Below, one piece after another: positions 1 through 7,906 of a DNA stretch of 64,000 bases. Below the pieces are notes generated by a model that was not told where the DNA came from, did no database searches, and saw nothing but the letters and a program-made list of their open reading frames with translations. This DNA comes from Thermoanaerobacteraceae bacterium (GTDB lineage: Bacteria; Bacillota; Thermoanaerobacteria; Thermoanaerobacterales; UBA4877): positions 16,618 to 80,617 of the forward strand of contig JASEJQ010000005.1 in NCBI GenBank assembly GCA_030016635.1, given 5' to 3'. The position numbers and the translations under genes were made by a program. Numbering within the stretch: position 1 is the stretch's first letter; each line of letters starts with the position of its first letter.

Positions 1-435
1 TGTTAAAGAACCGCACCCCATGAATGCCCCTCTTATATAAGCCTTTTTGCAGCAGTTTTTGCGGACTATATTTTTGTCAATGTTGTAGTTTATATTAGCA
101 TTGCCGTTTTCATCCATATTGATGATCCCTAAGTCTGAAAGGATGCTTTTTGTATCCGTACCAAGGTTTATGGTATAGGTATTGTTTTTCTTTAAATGAT
201 GATTTTTCGTCACAATAATATCCGGTTTAATACTATACTGTTTCTTAAAAAGCACATATAAAAGCCGGGCTATTGCTGCGTTTTCAGTTTTTATATGAAA
301 TCCTATATTCATGTTTCCCAATAAAATTATACTGCCTGAACAATGCAGAAGAGCGGAAAGTTCTGCCTTTATACAGCATGTCTTATCCGGTATGATTCTG
401 ACCAGCTCTTCCTTTACATTCATTGAGAAAGACAT
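1..435 (-). CDS. whiA: WhiA, sporulation/cell-division regulator (N-terminal part, cut by window edge)
   Basis: The minus strand reads from an ATG at 435 without a stop to the window edge, giving 145 codons that begin MSFSMNVKEELVRI. The CC-x3-AE motif (residues 20-25) and the 'LSALLHCSGSI' stretch are typical of the WhiA N-terminal LAGLIDADG-like fold. WhiA is a DNA-binding protein linked to chromosome segregation and division in Firmicutes. A strong ribosome binding site (AGAGGTGA, 442-449) precedes the start. In most Firmicutes whiA directly follows rapZ-yvcK; here it is on the same strand but separated from yvcK by about 4 kb of other genes and two repeat fragments. The C-terminal helix-turn-helix lies outside the window. 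Confidence 0.93.
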   Translation of the reverse strand, partial: MSFSMNVKEELVRIIPDKTCCIKAELSALLHCSGSIILLGNMNIGFHIKTENAAIARLLYVLFKKQYSIKPDIIVTKNHHLKKNNTYTINLGTDTKSILSDLGIINMDENGNANINYNIDKNIVRKNCCKKAYIRGAFMGCGSLT

Positions 436-510
436 AAAAATCACCTCTTATATAAGTAGAAACACATCTGTTTTGCAACAAAGATGTAAATTTCATTTTG
501 GTTAGGAAGT

Positions 511-560
511 CTATTTACGAATGATAGCAACATCCATGCACCTTATCGCTCGTCTGATAT
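511..560 (+). repeat. Repeat element fragment A (left end only)
   Basis: The core AATGATAGCAACATCCATGC followed by ACCTTATCGCTCGTCTGATA matches the left end of the dispersed element seen full-length at 27896-28138. Only about 50 bp is kept. It lies between whiA and the activase gene, in the same orientation as fragment B at 1655-1712. No coding function is proposed. Confidence 0.8.
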
Positions 561-592
561 CTATTATATAACAAAAATTTATAAAAATAAAA

Positions 593-612
593 AGCCGCTC
601 TTTTAAGCGGCT
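593..612 (-). terminator. Intrinsic terminator of the dehydratase-like cluster
   Basis: The stem GCCGCT/AGCGGC, read on the minus strand, is followed by TTTTTATTTTT. It overlaps the stop codon of the activase gene (611-613) and should end the three-gene transcript. Confidence 0.8.
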
Positions 613-1597
613 AAGCCCTTTTAAGGGTATTTCCCTTATCATAGATACTGTTTGTCCATTTGTTGCACTTGTCACCCCATCTGGCCAGGACTATACCACT
701 CTGTATAAATTCCACCACCTCGCACATATTGGCACAGCCATCGCAGTCAAAACCATTGGTTTCAAACTTCATTTCTGATACTTCAAACCCCTTAAAGTCT
801 GTGCTGCCTTTTTTCTCTACGGCCTCCTTGGCAAGCAGAGCTGATCCTATGGCACCCATAACCCCATGGTATTTTGGGACAATGACCTTCTTGCCTAGAG
901 CTCTTTCAAAGGCCGCCTTTATTCCCTTATTGGCCGCCACTCCGCCCTGGAAAAGTATGGGTTCTAAAATTTCTTTGCCTTTTCCTATGTTATTGAGATA
1001 GTTTCTCACCAGTGCTTCGCATAGGCCGTTAATTATATCCGCTATGGAATAGCCGAGCTGCTGCTTGTGTATCATGTCTGATTCGGCAAATACCGTACAC
1101 CTGCCCGCTATCCTTACAGCAGTGGTTGATTTTAATGCTATATCGCCAAACTCCTCTATGGGTATATCCAGCCTATATGCCTGCTGGTCCAAAAAAGACC
1201 CTGTACCTGCAGCGCAGACCGTATTCATGGCAAAATCAGTGACAATACCCTTCCTGAGGATTATTATCTTTGAGTCCTGGCCGCCTATCTCCAGGATGGT
1301 CTGAACATCAGGTACTATATGTGTGGCTGCCACCGCGTGGGCCGTAATCTCATTCTTTATTATATCAGCGCCCACAATAAGGCCGGCAAGCTGCCTGCCG
1401 CTGCCGGTAGTGCCTGCGCCGCATATGGTAACGTTTTTGCCTATCCTCTCTCCTATCTGCTTCATGCCCTCCTGGACCGCTTTAATGGGCTGGCCCTGGG
1501 TCCTTAAATATACGGAGTCTATTACCTCTCCGTCCTCATCTATCAAAGCAATGTCTGTACTTACAGAACCTACATCAACTCCAAGATATGCTTTCAT
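611..1597 (-). CDS. Acyl-CoA dehydratase activase (HgdC/BcrA-D family ATPase)
   Basis: This is an ASKHA-fold ATPase of the BadF/BadG/BcrA/HgdC family. Such proteins use ATP to drive an electron from a [4Fe-4S] cluster into a partner 2-hydroxyacyl-CoA dehydratase. Visible motifs are the phosphate loop 'GVDVGSVSTDIAL' at residues 6-18, 'EIGGQDSK' at 103-110, and the two cluster cysteines C128 ('NTVCAAGTGSFLDQQ') and C167 ('GRCTVFAES'). The start at 1597 is chosen for its GGAGG site 5-10 bases upstream; a longer reading to 1627 lacks one. The last 45 residues add a Cys-rich stretch ('FDCDGCANMC') that is not part of the minimal HgdC fold. It lies downstream of two dehydratase-related proteins, with a 163-bp gap holding repeat fragment B. 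The substrate is unknown. Confidence 0.88.
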   Translation of the reverse strand: MKAYLGVDVGSVSTDIALIDEDGEVIDSVYLRTQGQPIKAVQEGMKQIGERIGKNVTICGAGTTGSGRQLAGLIVGADIIKNEITAHAVAATHIVPDVQTILEIGGQDSKIIILRKGIVTDFAMNTVCAAGTGSFLDQQAYRLDIPIEEFGDIALKSTTAVRIAGRCTVFAESDMIHKQQLGYSIADIINGLCEALVRNYLNNIGKGKEILEPILFQGGVAANKGIKAAFERALGKKVIVPKYHGVMGAIGSALLAKEAVEKKGSTDFKGFEVSEMKFETNGFDCDGCANMCEVVEFIQSGIVLARWGDKCNKWTNSIYDKGNTLKRA

Positions 1598-1654
1598 ATT
1601 CAAGCCTCCAGATAAAATATATATCAATTATTAATGATTCCACTGTACAAAGTA

Positions 1655-1712
1655 GTATTCTACGAATGATAGCAACATCCATGCACCTGATCGCTTGTCC
1701 TGATACTCTAAT
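1655..1712 (+). repeat. Repeat element fragment B (left end only)
   Basis: AATGATAGCAACATCCATGC, then ACCTGATCGCTTGTCCTGATACTCTAATGA, matches the left arm of the full-length copies. It lies in the gap between the activase gene and its partner gene. It forms a direct repeat with fragment A, so the two bracket the activase gene about 1.15 kb apart. Confidence 0.85.
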
Positions 1713-1759
1713 GATTTCAGTAATGCAAAATGCCCTAAAATCCGAGCAAAACATTGGAA

Positions 1760-2839
1760 TCATATATGTGCGGAGCCCATTTCCCGTCTCCTTAAGAGAA
1801 GGTCCACAAAGGCCTCTATTCGCGTCTGATATCCGACCTGGCCGGTATTCTCATCATAGCTTAACGACATTATGGGTATATCAAGGTCTTTGCTCATTCT
1901 GCTCAGTATGCCCTGAGCTACAATCTCCGGTGTACAGGTAAATGGGAATATCTGGATAATTCCATCATAACCCTTATCAGCAAACTCCCTGGTATTGCCA
2001 ATGGTATTTACGGCATGCCCACCTATTACCCTGTTCAGGTATGGCCTGGCCTCTTTTTTTATTCTGTTTAATTTCCAGGGAAATATATTTGAGAGCACGT
2101 AATCGCTGATATACTCTGTCTTGTCCACCTCAACCCCAAGTTCATTGAGTTCTTTAAATATATCCTGACTGGGGAATGGTTCTATAAGAAAATATATCTC
2201 CCCCACCACAGCAATCCGCAGGGGTTCCTCTACAGGTGGTACAGTAAGAGACCTCATCTCCTCAATAACTTTAAGTCCAAGTGCCTTGACCTCTTTGGGA
2301 TCCTTAGATTCATCTATGTAGTCTCTGTATTCATTGTATTTATTCGTTACCGCCCCTCTATATGCCTCATGGGCACGGAATACAAGCAAGGCTCTTTCCA
2401 TCTGGTCGAGATAGGCCATCTTTTCCCAGGCTAGTTTCACCGCATCGACAACCTTTCCAACGGTTAGACCTGGAAAAAGCGAAGCCAGATCCCTTAAGAA
2501 GTCCTTAAACCTGCCCTGAGGCGGCTCAACAATCACCATCTTTGGATTATATCCTAAGTCTTTCAGTATCTCCCTCTGCACCTGACCATAGTATCCAAAC
2601 CTGCAAGGGCCCACACCACCGAGCATTAATATGGTATCTGCCCCCATCTCCAGAGCCTCAATAAAATTCCCCACATTAATTTTAAGAGGTAGGCATGCAA
2701 ACTCAGGAGAATACTGTACACCTAAAGAAAGAGTCCTCTCTGTAATAGGCGGGGGTACTATTACATCTCCGCCGAGACCTTCAAACAAGGCCTTCAGGAT
2801 AATGCCCAGATTTCCCATATGGGGATAAGTAAGCCTCAT
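1760..2839 (-). CDS. 2-hydroxyacyl-CoA dehydratase-like protein (HgdB/DUF2229-related), 359 aa
   Basis: The protein resembles the D/B component family of 2-hydroxyglutaryl-CoA dehydratases and the 'CoA protein activase' group often found beside HgdC-type ATPases. Conserved cysteines lie in 'PEFACLPLKINVGNF' and 'GGVGPCRFGYYGQ', and near the C-terminus in 'FPFTCTPEIVAQG', which are candidate iron-sulfur ligands. The start at 2839 sits 1 bp beyond the upstream stop (TGATATG) with GGAGG inside the preceding gene, which implies translational coupling. The C-terminal motif 'MSLSYDENTGQVGYQTRIEAF' recurs in its neighbour as 'LSLTIDEHTGEAGIITRLEAF', so the two proteins are paralogous. Biochemical function is not established. 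Confidence 0.75.
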   Translation of the reverse strand: MRLTYPHMGNLGIILKALFEGLGGDVIVPPPITERTLSLGVQYSPEFACLPLKINVGNFIEALEMGADTILMLGGVGPCRFGYYGQVQREILKDLGYNPKMVIVEPPQGRFKDFLRDLASLFPGLTVGKVVDAVKLAWEKMAYLDQMERALLVFRAHEAYRGAVTNKYNEYRDYIDESKDPKEVKALGLKVIEEMRSLTVPPVEEPLRIAVVGEIYFLIEPFPSQDIFKELNELGVEVDKTEYISDYVLSNIFPWKLNRIKKEARPYLNRVIGGHAVNTIGNTREFADKGYDGIIQIFPFTCTPEIVAQGILSRMSKDLDIPIMSLSYDENTGQVGYQTRIEAFVDLLLRRREMGSAHI

Positions 2840-2840
2840 A

Positions 2841-3821
2841 TCATACTACCTCCTTCCACCTCAGCAAATCCATAAAAGCCTCAAGCCGGGTTATAATCCC
2901 TGCTTCGCCGGTATGCTCATCAATAGTTAGTGAAAGAATCGGTATTGTATTTCGTCTTTTGTATTCTTTCTCTACCATTTCTTTAATAAGGGAATCAGGG
3001 CCGCATCCAAATGCAGTGACTATGACAACCCCGTCCACTATCCCGCTGTCCAGCATATATCGCCCTGCACCCAGCATTTCCCTGCCATATGTCCAGAACA
3101 TATCCTTGGGGTAGCATGATGCTCCGTATTCAATATCACTCTCTTTCAGCATATCAGCCGTAATTACTGTCCCACCGAAATCATTTATCTTTTTTATAAT
3201 ATCCATGTTTATATATTCGTCCATAATATTGTAATTATGCCCGAGAAGTCCAATCTTAAGCAAACCACTGTCTGGTGCCTTTACCACCTTTGCACCCTCC
3301 ATTATTCTGATTGCCTCTCTGGGTATAAGCCCTGACTTTAGATGTTTCTCATAGTTGTTCTGCGCTATGATAGCAGCTTCTTTCGCCTTCCTTATTTTTC
3401 TCATATCTTTTGTAAAAATCATACCGACCCTATCTATTTCCCTATCAACATTCCTGTTATATCCCCTGTATAGATCTATCTCCATATCTATGATAGGCGG
3501 AATGTCTCTGATGGACGCCCTTATCAAGTCAGGAAGCCCAAGAAATTTAGCGCATAGATACCTTCTTTTCTCTACGCTCACTATCCTTGGAACAAAGATG
3601 TAGTCTACTCCCCTGTCTTTTAAATTTATGACGTGCCCAAAAAACACCTTTACCGGCAGGCATGCCTCATCGACTGTATTTAAGACCCCATCATCTACAA
3701 TTTTTTTGTTGGTTTTCTGCGAAAGTATCACCTTAGCACCCAACTCATTAAAAAAAACCTTCCATGCCGGATAAAAATTATAGTAGAGCAATGCCCTTGG
3801 AATACCTACTTTTATATCCAT
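2841..3821 (-). CDS. Acyl-CoA dehydratase activase-related protein (DUF2229-like), 326 aa
   Basis: This is the first gene of the three-gene cluster. It starts MDIKVGIPRALLYYNFYP, a typical opening of DUF2229/HgdB-related proteins, and carries cysteines in 'VDEACLPVKVFFGHV', 'YGASCYPKDMFW' and 'VTAFGCGPDSL' that could bind a cluster. The ribosome binding site GGGGTGACA precedes the ATG at 3821. Together with the 359-residue protein and the ATPase it looks like a complete two-component electron-transfer system, but no known substrate-specific marker is present, so a real dehydratase role is an inference. Confidence 0.72.
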   Translation of the reverse strand: MDIKVGIPRALLYYNFYPAWKVFFNELGAKVILSQKTNKKIVDDGVLNTVDEACLPVKVFFGHVINLKDRGVDYIFVPRIVSVEKRRYLCAKFLGLPDLIRASIRDIPPIIDMEIDLYRGYNRNVDREIDRVGMIFTKDMRKIRKAKEAAIIAQNNYEKHLKSGLIPREAIRIMEGAKVVKAPDSGLLKIGLLGHNYNIMDEYINMDIIKKINDFGGTVITADMLKESDIEYGASCYPKDMFWTYGREMLGAGRYMLDSGIVDGVVIVTAFGCGPDSLIKEMVEKEYKRRNTIPILSLTIDEHTGEAGIITRLEAFMDLLRWKEVV

Positions 3822-3958
3822 ATTGTCACCCCCTATGCATCGTATTCTTTTAAAGTATTTACATATTTTATTTCAATTATTCACATTTAAAAGCTATAAC
3901 TTCGATTATAAAGAATTATAATACTTCCATTTTAAAATTTAAAGAACGGCTGAAAGAA

Positions 3959-4558
3959 ATGGACATAGAAAAACCTTTTGTATTGGGAATACCGCGTGGT
4001 GGTGCAGTAGTTGCACATTATGCAGCTTATGTACTAAAGTGTCCATGGGACTTTATCTTTACTCATAAGCTGCGTTCGCCCATGGACCCTGAACTATCTA
4101 TAGGAGCAGTTACTCAGGATGGCTGTGTCACCCTGGACCACACCTTAATTTACAGCATTGGGGTAAATGAAAAATATCTCGAAGAAGAGGCATCGGAAGA
4201 GTACAATATGATGAAGGAATATATTAAGAAATACCGTGACAGCAATACCCAGCCAGTATTAAATGGGAAAAATATAATTGTTGTTGACGATGGCATAGCC
4301 ACAGGCTACACAGCCCGTGCAGCCCTTATGAGCCTTTCCAGACACGATGTCAGGGGCCTTTATATGGCTGCACCCGTGGCTTCAAAGGATGCGGTCGAAC
4401 AGCTAAAAAAACTGTCTACGGTAATAATCTTGCAAATACCAGAGGTATTCTATTCCGTAAGCCAGTTTTATAGAGATTTCAGTGACGTAAGGGAAGATGA
4501 GATAATAAACCTCTACCGTTCTCAGGCTTTTTTTCTCATAAGAATACTTTTTGTATAA
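3959..4558 (+). CDS. Phosphoribosyltransferase-domain protein, possibly with altered N-terminus
   Basis: A type I PRTase fold is visible: the PRPP-binding loop 'NIIVVDDGIATGYTARAAL' at residues 104-122 and the N-terminal 'LGIPRGGAVVA'. It resembles stand-alone PRTase proteins of about 210 residues whose true substrate is unclear. The reading frame stays open upstream of the ATG (encoding 'FKERLKEMDIEKP', the usual family N-terminus), but no good start codon or ribosome binding site is seen there or at 3959. The N-terminal end may therefore be eroded, or initiation may be non-standard. The gene is the only plus-strand gene in this region. Its 3' end overlaps the convergent yvcK by 37 bp, so the last residues ('LIRILFV') may be unnatural. 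Confidence 0.6.
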   Translation: MDIEKPFVLGIPRGGAVVAHYAAYVLKCPWDFIFTHKLRSPMDPELSIGAVTQDGCVTLDHTLIYSIGVNEKYLEEEASEEYNMMKEYIKKYRDSNTQPVLNGKNIIVVDDGIATGYTARAALMSLSRHDVRGLYMAAPVASKDAVEQLKKLSTVIILQIPEVFYSVSQFYRDFSDVREDEIINLYRSQAFFLIRILFV

Positions 4559-5757
4559 TAATATTCAAGTATTCTTGTGCGGTCATTTTTGAGCATATTA
4601 TTTAATATTAGTTCCATGATAATATATGCCAGTTTTTTTTCATCGTGTCTTACATAATCCTTTTTAAGTTTTATTAAGTCCTCGTAAATAATCTTCGGCC
4701 CGGAATGAATCTTTTTTATTTCTTTTACAAGTTCAGCACCATCTTCATTATATTTCATCTCTATATCTTCAGGTATTGTCCCGGTATTAGCAATGATATA
4801 GTCGATCTTTTCTACACCGCCAAGTCTTCTTATTGCATCATAATGGTCAAAGAGGTCATACCCCTCTGTTTCACCCGGCTGGGTCATTATGTTTGCTATA
4901 TATATCTTTACGGCATTAGATTCATTTACGGCTTTATTCATTCCTGACACGCAGAAATTTGGCAGTAAACTTGTATATAGGCTTCCGGGCCCTATCACAA
5001 TCACATCCGCTTCTCTTACAGCATCTATGGCTCTTTCATATGCATGTGGATTTTGAGGCTTTAAATAAATGTTTTTAATAGCGGCACGGAGATTATGAGC
5101 CACAACTGGTATCCTGGATTCTCCCTCTACTACCGCTCCATTGGAAAGCTCAGCTACAAGGCGGACATCTTCCAGAGTGACGGGCAATACCTTCCCAGCT
5201 ATGGATAATACCTCACTCATCTTTTCTATGCCCTTTTCAAAACTCCCCGTTATGTCGCTCATGGCTGCAAGGAACAGGTTGCCAAAACTTTGCCCCTTCA
5301 AAGACCCATCCTTAAACCTATAATTTAAAAGTTTATCCATTTCCGGCTCGGTATTTGCCAGAGCAAGAATGCAGTTCCTTATATCACCAGGTGGTAAAAG
5401 ACCCATTTCCTCTCTTATCATGCCGGAGCCACCACCATCGTCTGCCACAGTGACTATAGCCACAATATTTGAGGTATACTCTTTAAGGCCGCGAAGGAGT
5501 GTAGAGAGCCCGGAGCCACCGCCTATGACTGCTATTTTGGGACCTCTCTGGAGGACATGGTATTTAAAAACTCCATCATGACGGGTAATGGATTTCAGAC
5601 TTTCATAGTATCCTATATCTATATACATAACAATGAATACAGCTGCAATCAATGCACTACCATATATGAGAAACCCCTTCTCAAAAAAATATGAGCAAAA
5701 AATAAGAGCTATACCCACAAGAAAACCAAGGAGATATAAGAAACGCTTCATCCTCAT
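4522..5757 (-). CDS. yvcK: YvcK/MgfK gluconeogenesis and cell-shape factor
   Basis: YvcK proteins bind UDP-sugars and are needed for growth on gluconeogenic carbon and for cell shape. The 2-phospho-L-lactate transferase-like fold starts at '[19 protein letters not shown]', followed by '[11 protein letters not shown]' and 'LPPGDIRNC'. This 411-residue version has two N-terminal membrane segments (about residues 4-24 and 28-46), as in longer clostridial homologues. The start ATGA overlaps the rapZ stop by 4 bp; a second ATG two codons later is equally possible. Downstream the usual whiA is displaced by other genes. Confidence 0.92.
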   Translation of the reverse strand: MRMKRFLYLLGFLVGIALIFCSYFFEKGFLIYGSALIAAVFIVMYIDIGYYESLKSITRHDGVFKYHVLQRGPKIAVIGGGSGLSTLLRGLKEYTSNIVAIVTVADDGGGSGMIREEMGLLPPGDIRNCILALANTEPEMDKLLNYRFKDGSLKGQSFGNLFLAAMSDITGSFEKGIEKMSEVLSIAGKVLPVTLEDVRLVAELSNGAVVEGESRIPVVAHNLRAAIKNIYLKPQNPHAYERAIDAVREADVIVIGPGSLYTSLLPNFCVSGMNKAVNESNAVKIYIANIMTQPGETEGYDLFDHYDAIRRLGGVEKIDYIIANTGTIPEDIEMKYNEDGAELVKEIKKIHSGPKIIYEDLIKLKKDYVRHDEKKLAYIIMELILNNMLKNDRTRILEYYYTKSILMRKKA

Positions 5758-6608
5758 CCCTCCTCTATGTCTCTGTGGGTGATATATACGTTATAGTCTT
5801 TCTTTTTTAATCTATCGTATAGCAGATTGGCGATGGTTATAGAACGGTGCCTCCCGCCAGTACACCCTATGGCAATAACCAGCTGACTCTTGCCTTCCCT
5901 GATGTAGAAGGGTATAAGAAATTCAATCATGTCCTCAAGCTTCTCCAGGAATTCAACCGCTTCTTTATTCTGCATGACATATTTCCTTACCGCTTCATCG
6001 TTTCCTGTGAGTGGTTTGAGCTCCTCAATATAAAAAGGATTGGGAAGAAATCTGACATCAAACACCAGATCCGCATCCAGCGGCAAACCGTATTTATAGC
6101 CAAAAGATACCACATTAACGATCAGACCGCTAAATTTTCTATTCTCTACATAGATATCGTAAAGCTGCTCCTTTAACTGTGCAGAAGTAAGCATGGTGGT
6201 ATCTATAACAATATTTGCATTCTTTTTTATCTCTTCGAGCAGCTCCCTTTCCCTTTTTATACCATCCAGAATATTCCCTTCATTGTTTAAAGGATGTTTT
6301 CTTCTTGTCTCTTTATATCTGCGTACCAGTACCGCATCAGAGGCTTCAAGGAATATGATTTCATAGGGGTAGTTTGCTCCTTTGAGATATTTCAAGCCGT
6401 TAAAAAAGTCATTAAAAAATTCTCCGCCGCGGATATCTATCACCAGAGCTACGTTGGAAATCCTCTGGGAATCATAACAGAGGTCGGCCAGCTTAGGTAT
6501 AAGGGCCGGCGGCAGATTGTCTATGCAGAAATATCCTATATCCTCCATTGCATTCATTGCCTGGGACTTCCCTGCTCCGGAAAGTCCCGTAATGATGACA
6601 AATCTCAT
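5754..6608 (-). CDS. rapZ: RapZ/YvcJ nucleotide-binding protein
   Basis: The protein is a P-loop NTPase/RNA-binding adaptor. In E. coli RapZ controls GlmZ/glucosamine-6-phosphate synthase levels; in Firmicutes (YvcJ) the role is less clear. Walker A is '[11 protein letters not shown]' at residues 8-18, '[12 protein letters not shown]' follows, and the C-terminal domain shows '[20 protein letters not shown]' and 'GCTGGRHRS'. The start at 6608 is chosen because AGGAGG lies 7-12 bases upstream; a longer reading to 6626 would overlap murB without a site. The 284-residue length fits the family. It is flanked by murB and yvcK in a conserved cell-wall operon. Confidence 0.93.
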   Translation of the reverse strand: MRFVIITGLSGAGKSQAMNAMEDIGYFCIDNLPPALIPKLADLCYDSQRISNVALVIDIRGGEFFNDFFNGLKYLKGANYPYEIIFLEASDAVLVRRYKETRRKHPLNNEGNILDGIKRERELLEEIKKNANIVIDTTMLTSAQLKEQLYDIYVENRKFSGLIVNVVSFGYKYGLPLDADLVFDVRFLPNPFYIEELKPLTGNDEAVRKYVMQNKEAVEFLEKLEDMIEFLIPFYIREGKSQLVIAIGCTGGRHRSITIANLLYDRLKKKDYNVYITHRDIEEG

Positions 6609-6619
6609 ATAAATTCCTC

Positions 6620-7549
6620 CTACCAATCTTCTCCAATAATTTTTATCTCAGGATACATGTCAACCCCGAACTTTTCTTTTACAGTCTTCTGGACAAGCTC
6701 TATAAGTCTTATGACATCTGATGCAGTTGCATTGCCCAGGTTTATTATAAACCCGGTGTGCTTTTCTGACACCTGGGCATCCCCCACCCTGACCCCTCTT
6801 AGTCCAGAGTCTTCAATAAGCTTGCCAGCATAGTATCCTGGCGGCCTCTTAAAGACGCTGCCTGCTGAAGGATACTCCAAAGGCTGTTTTTCCTGCCTCC
6901 TCCTGTTCAGGTCATCCATGGTGAACTTTATAGCATCCTTCTCACCCTTTTTTAATGCAAAACAGGCCTCGAGGACTATAAAACCCTTTTTCTGGACAAT
7001 ACTGGTCCTGTATTCAAACTCCATTTCATTATTATATAATATGTATTGCTTTATATCTTTCCTATCCACAACCTTGCACCACTCAAGGACATCTTTTATT
7101 TCACCGCCATAGGCTCCTGCATTCATGTATACCGCTCCACCAACTGTACCCGGAATACCGCAGGCAAATTCAATTCCTGCAAGTGAATTTCCCAGAGCAG
7201 TATCACAGACATCCTTGAGCGATGCCCCTGCCTCGGCGATTATTTTGTTTTCATCCACTTTTATACTGTTCAGGGCAGTAGTATCAACAACGGCACCCCT
7301 TATTCCTCCATCTCTAACCAGAAGGTCAGTGCCCCTACCTATAATTATATATGGATAGTCGTGAATGGTAAGAACCTTAAGTACATTAATGAATTCCTCT
7401 TTGCTTTGAGGGACTGCATATAAGTCTGCCGGGCCGCCTATCTTAAATGAGGTATGGCGTGACATGGGTTCGTCTCTCATTATGTTTTCTTTTTTTACAC
7501 AGTAAAGCAGATCATTATATATCATATCGGTTATATCTGCTATAGCCAT
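6620..7549 (-). CDS. murB: UDP-N-acetylenolpyruvoylglucosamine reductase MurB
   Basis: MurB reduces UDP-GlcNAc-enolpyruvate to UDP-MurNAc with NADPH and FAD in the cytoplasm. Visible are the FAD-binding region '[16 protein letters not shown]' and '[20 protein letters not shown]', the catalytic serine in '[12 protein letters not shown]', and the C-terminal '[11 protein letters not shown]'. The length of 309 residues and the lack of the extra loop of type I enzymes suggest a type II MurB. It is the first gene of murB-rapZ-yvcK; the start has a GGGGACA site upstream. Confidence 0.95.
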   Translation of the reverse strand: MAIADITDMIYNDLLYCVKKENIMRDEPMSRHTSFKIGGPADLYAVPQSKEEFINVLKVLTIHDYPYIIIGRGTDLLVRDGGIRGAVVDTTALNSIKVDENKIIAEAGASLKDVCDTALGNSLAGIEFACGIPGTVGGAVYMNAGAYGGEIKDVLEWCKVVDRKDIKQYILYNNEMEFEYRTSIVQKKGFIVLEACFALKKGEKDAIKFTMDDLNRRRQEKQPLEYPSAGSVFKRPPGYYAGKLIEDSGLRGVRVGDAQVSEKHTGFIINLGNATASDVIRLIELVQKTVKEKFGVDMYPEIKIIGEDW

Positions 7550-7698
7550 TATTCTGTCCCCTTTTTTAGTATTTTTTATATTTTATGCAGAAATTTTATT
7601 TTAAAGCACAGTTTTAATCTATGTATCCATAATCTCTTTAAAAATCATCTGCACCAATATTAAGTATAGCATAACTACAGTAACATGAATAAAAAAAT

Positions 7699-7721
7699 TA
7701 AGGGCCTCTACAGACCCTTTA
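7699..7721 (-). terminator. Intrinsic terminator after the copper locus
   Basis: The stem AAGGG/CCCTT with a further partly paired interior is followed on the minus strand by TTAATTTTTTT. It overlaps the stop codon of the zinc-ribbon gene and probably ends the copA transcript. Confidence 0.65.
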
Positions 7722-7889
7722 TTCATTGATACATACCTTTATCTTCTTGTCAATGCAACCCTCGCTGTCATATTCAAATACATATGCCCCCCATTTTTCT
7801 ACCCTGAACTCACAGCTGCAATCCCTGCAAAAGTACTTTTTCTTTCCTATTTTCCCTATGTTAGTACTTTTGCATATTGGACAACGCAC
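7719..7889 (-). CDS. Small zinc-ribbon protein, 56 aa, GTG start
   Basis: The reading frame starts at GTG 7889 behind a GAGGTGA ribosome binding site and encodes MRCPICKSTNIGKIG. Two CxxC knuckles ('CPIC' at residues 3-6 and 'CRDC' at 21-24) make a one-domain zinc ribbon, followed by an acidic tail with two further cysteines. It lies 17 bp behind copA on the same strand and is probably cotranscribed. A role in metal handling is suggested only by position; many such ribbons have no known job. Confidence 0.7.
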   Translation of the reverse strand: MRCPICKSTNIGKIGKKKYFCRDCSCEFRVEKWGAYVFEYDSEGCIDKKIKVCINE

Positions 7890-7906
7890 TTAAATCACCT
7901 CGCAAT

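Noticed and set aside
311..505. A 64-codon plus-strand frame at the left edge.
   Set aside because: The opposite strand carries the clear N-terminus of WhiA with a perfect ribosome binding site.
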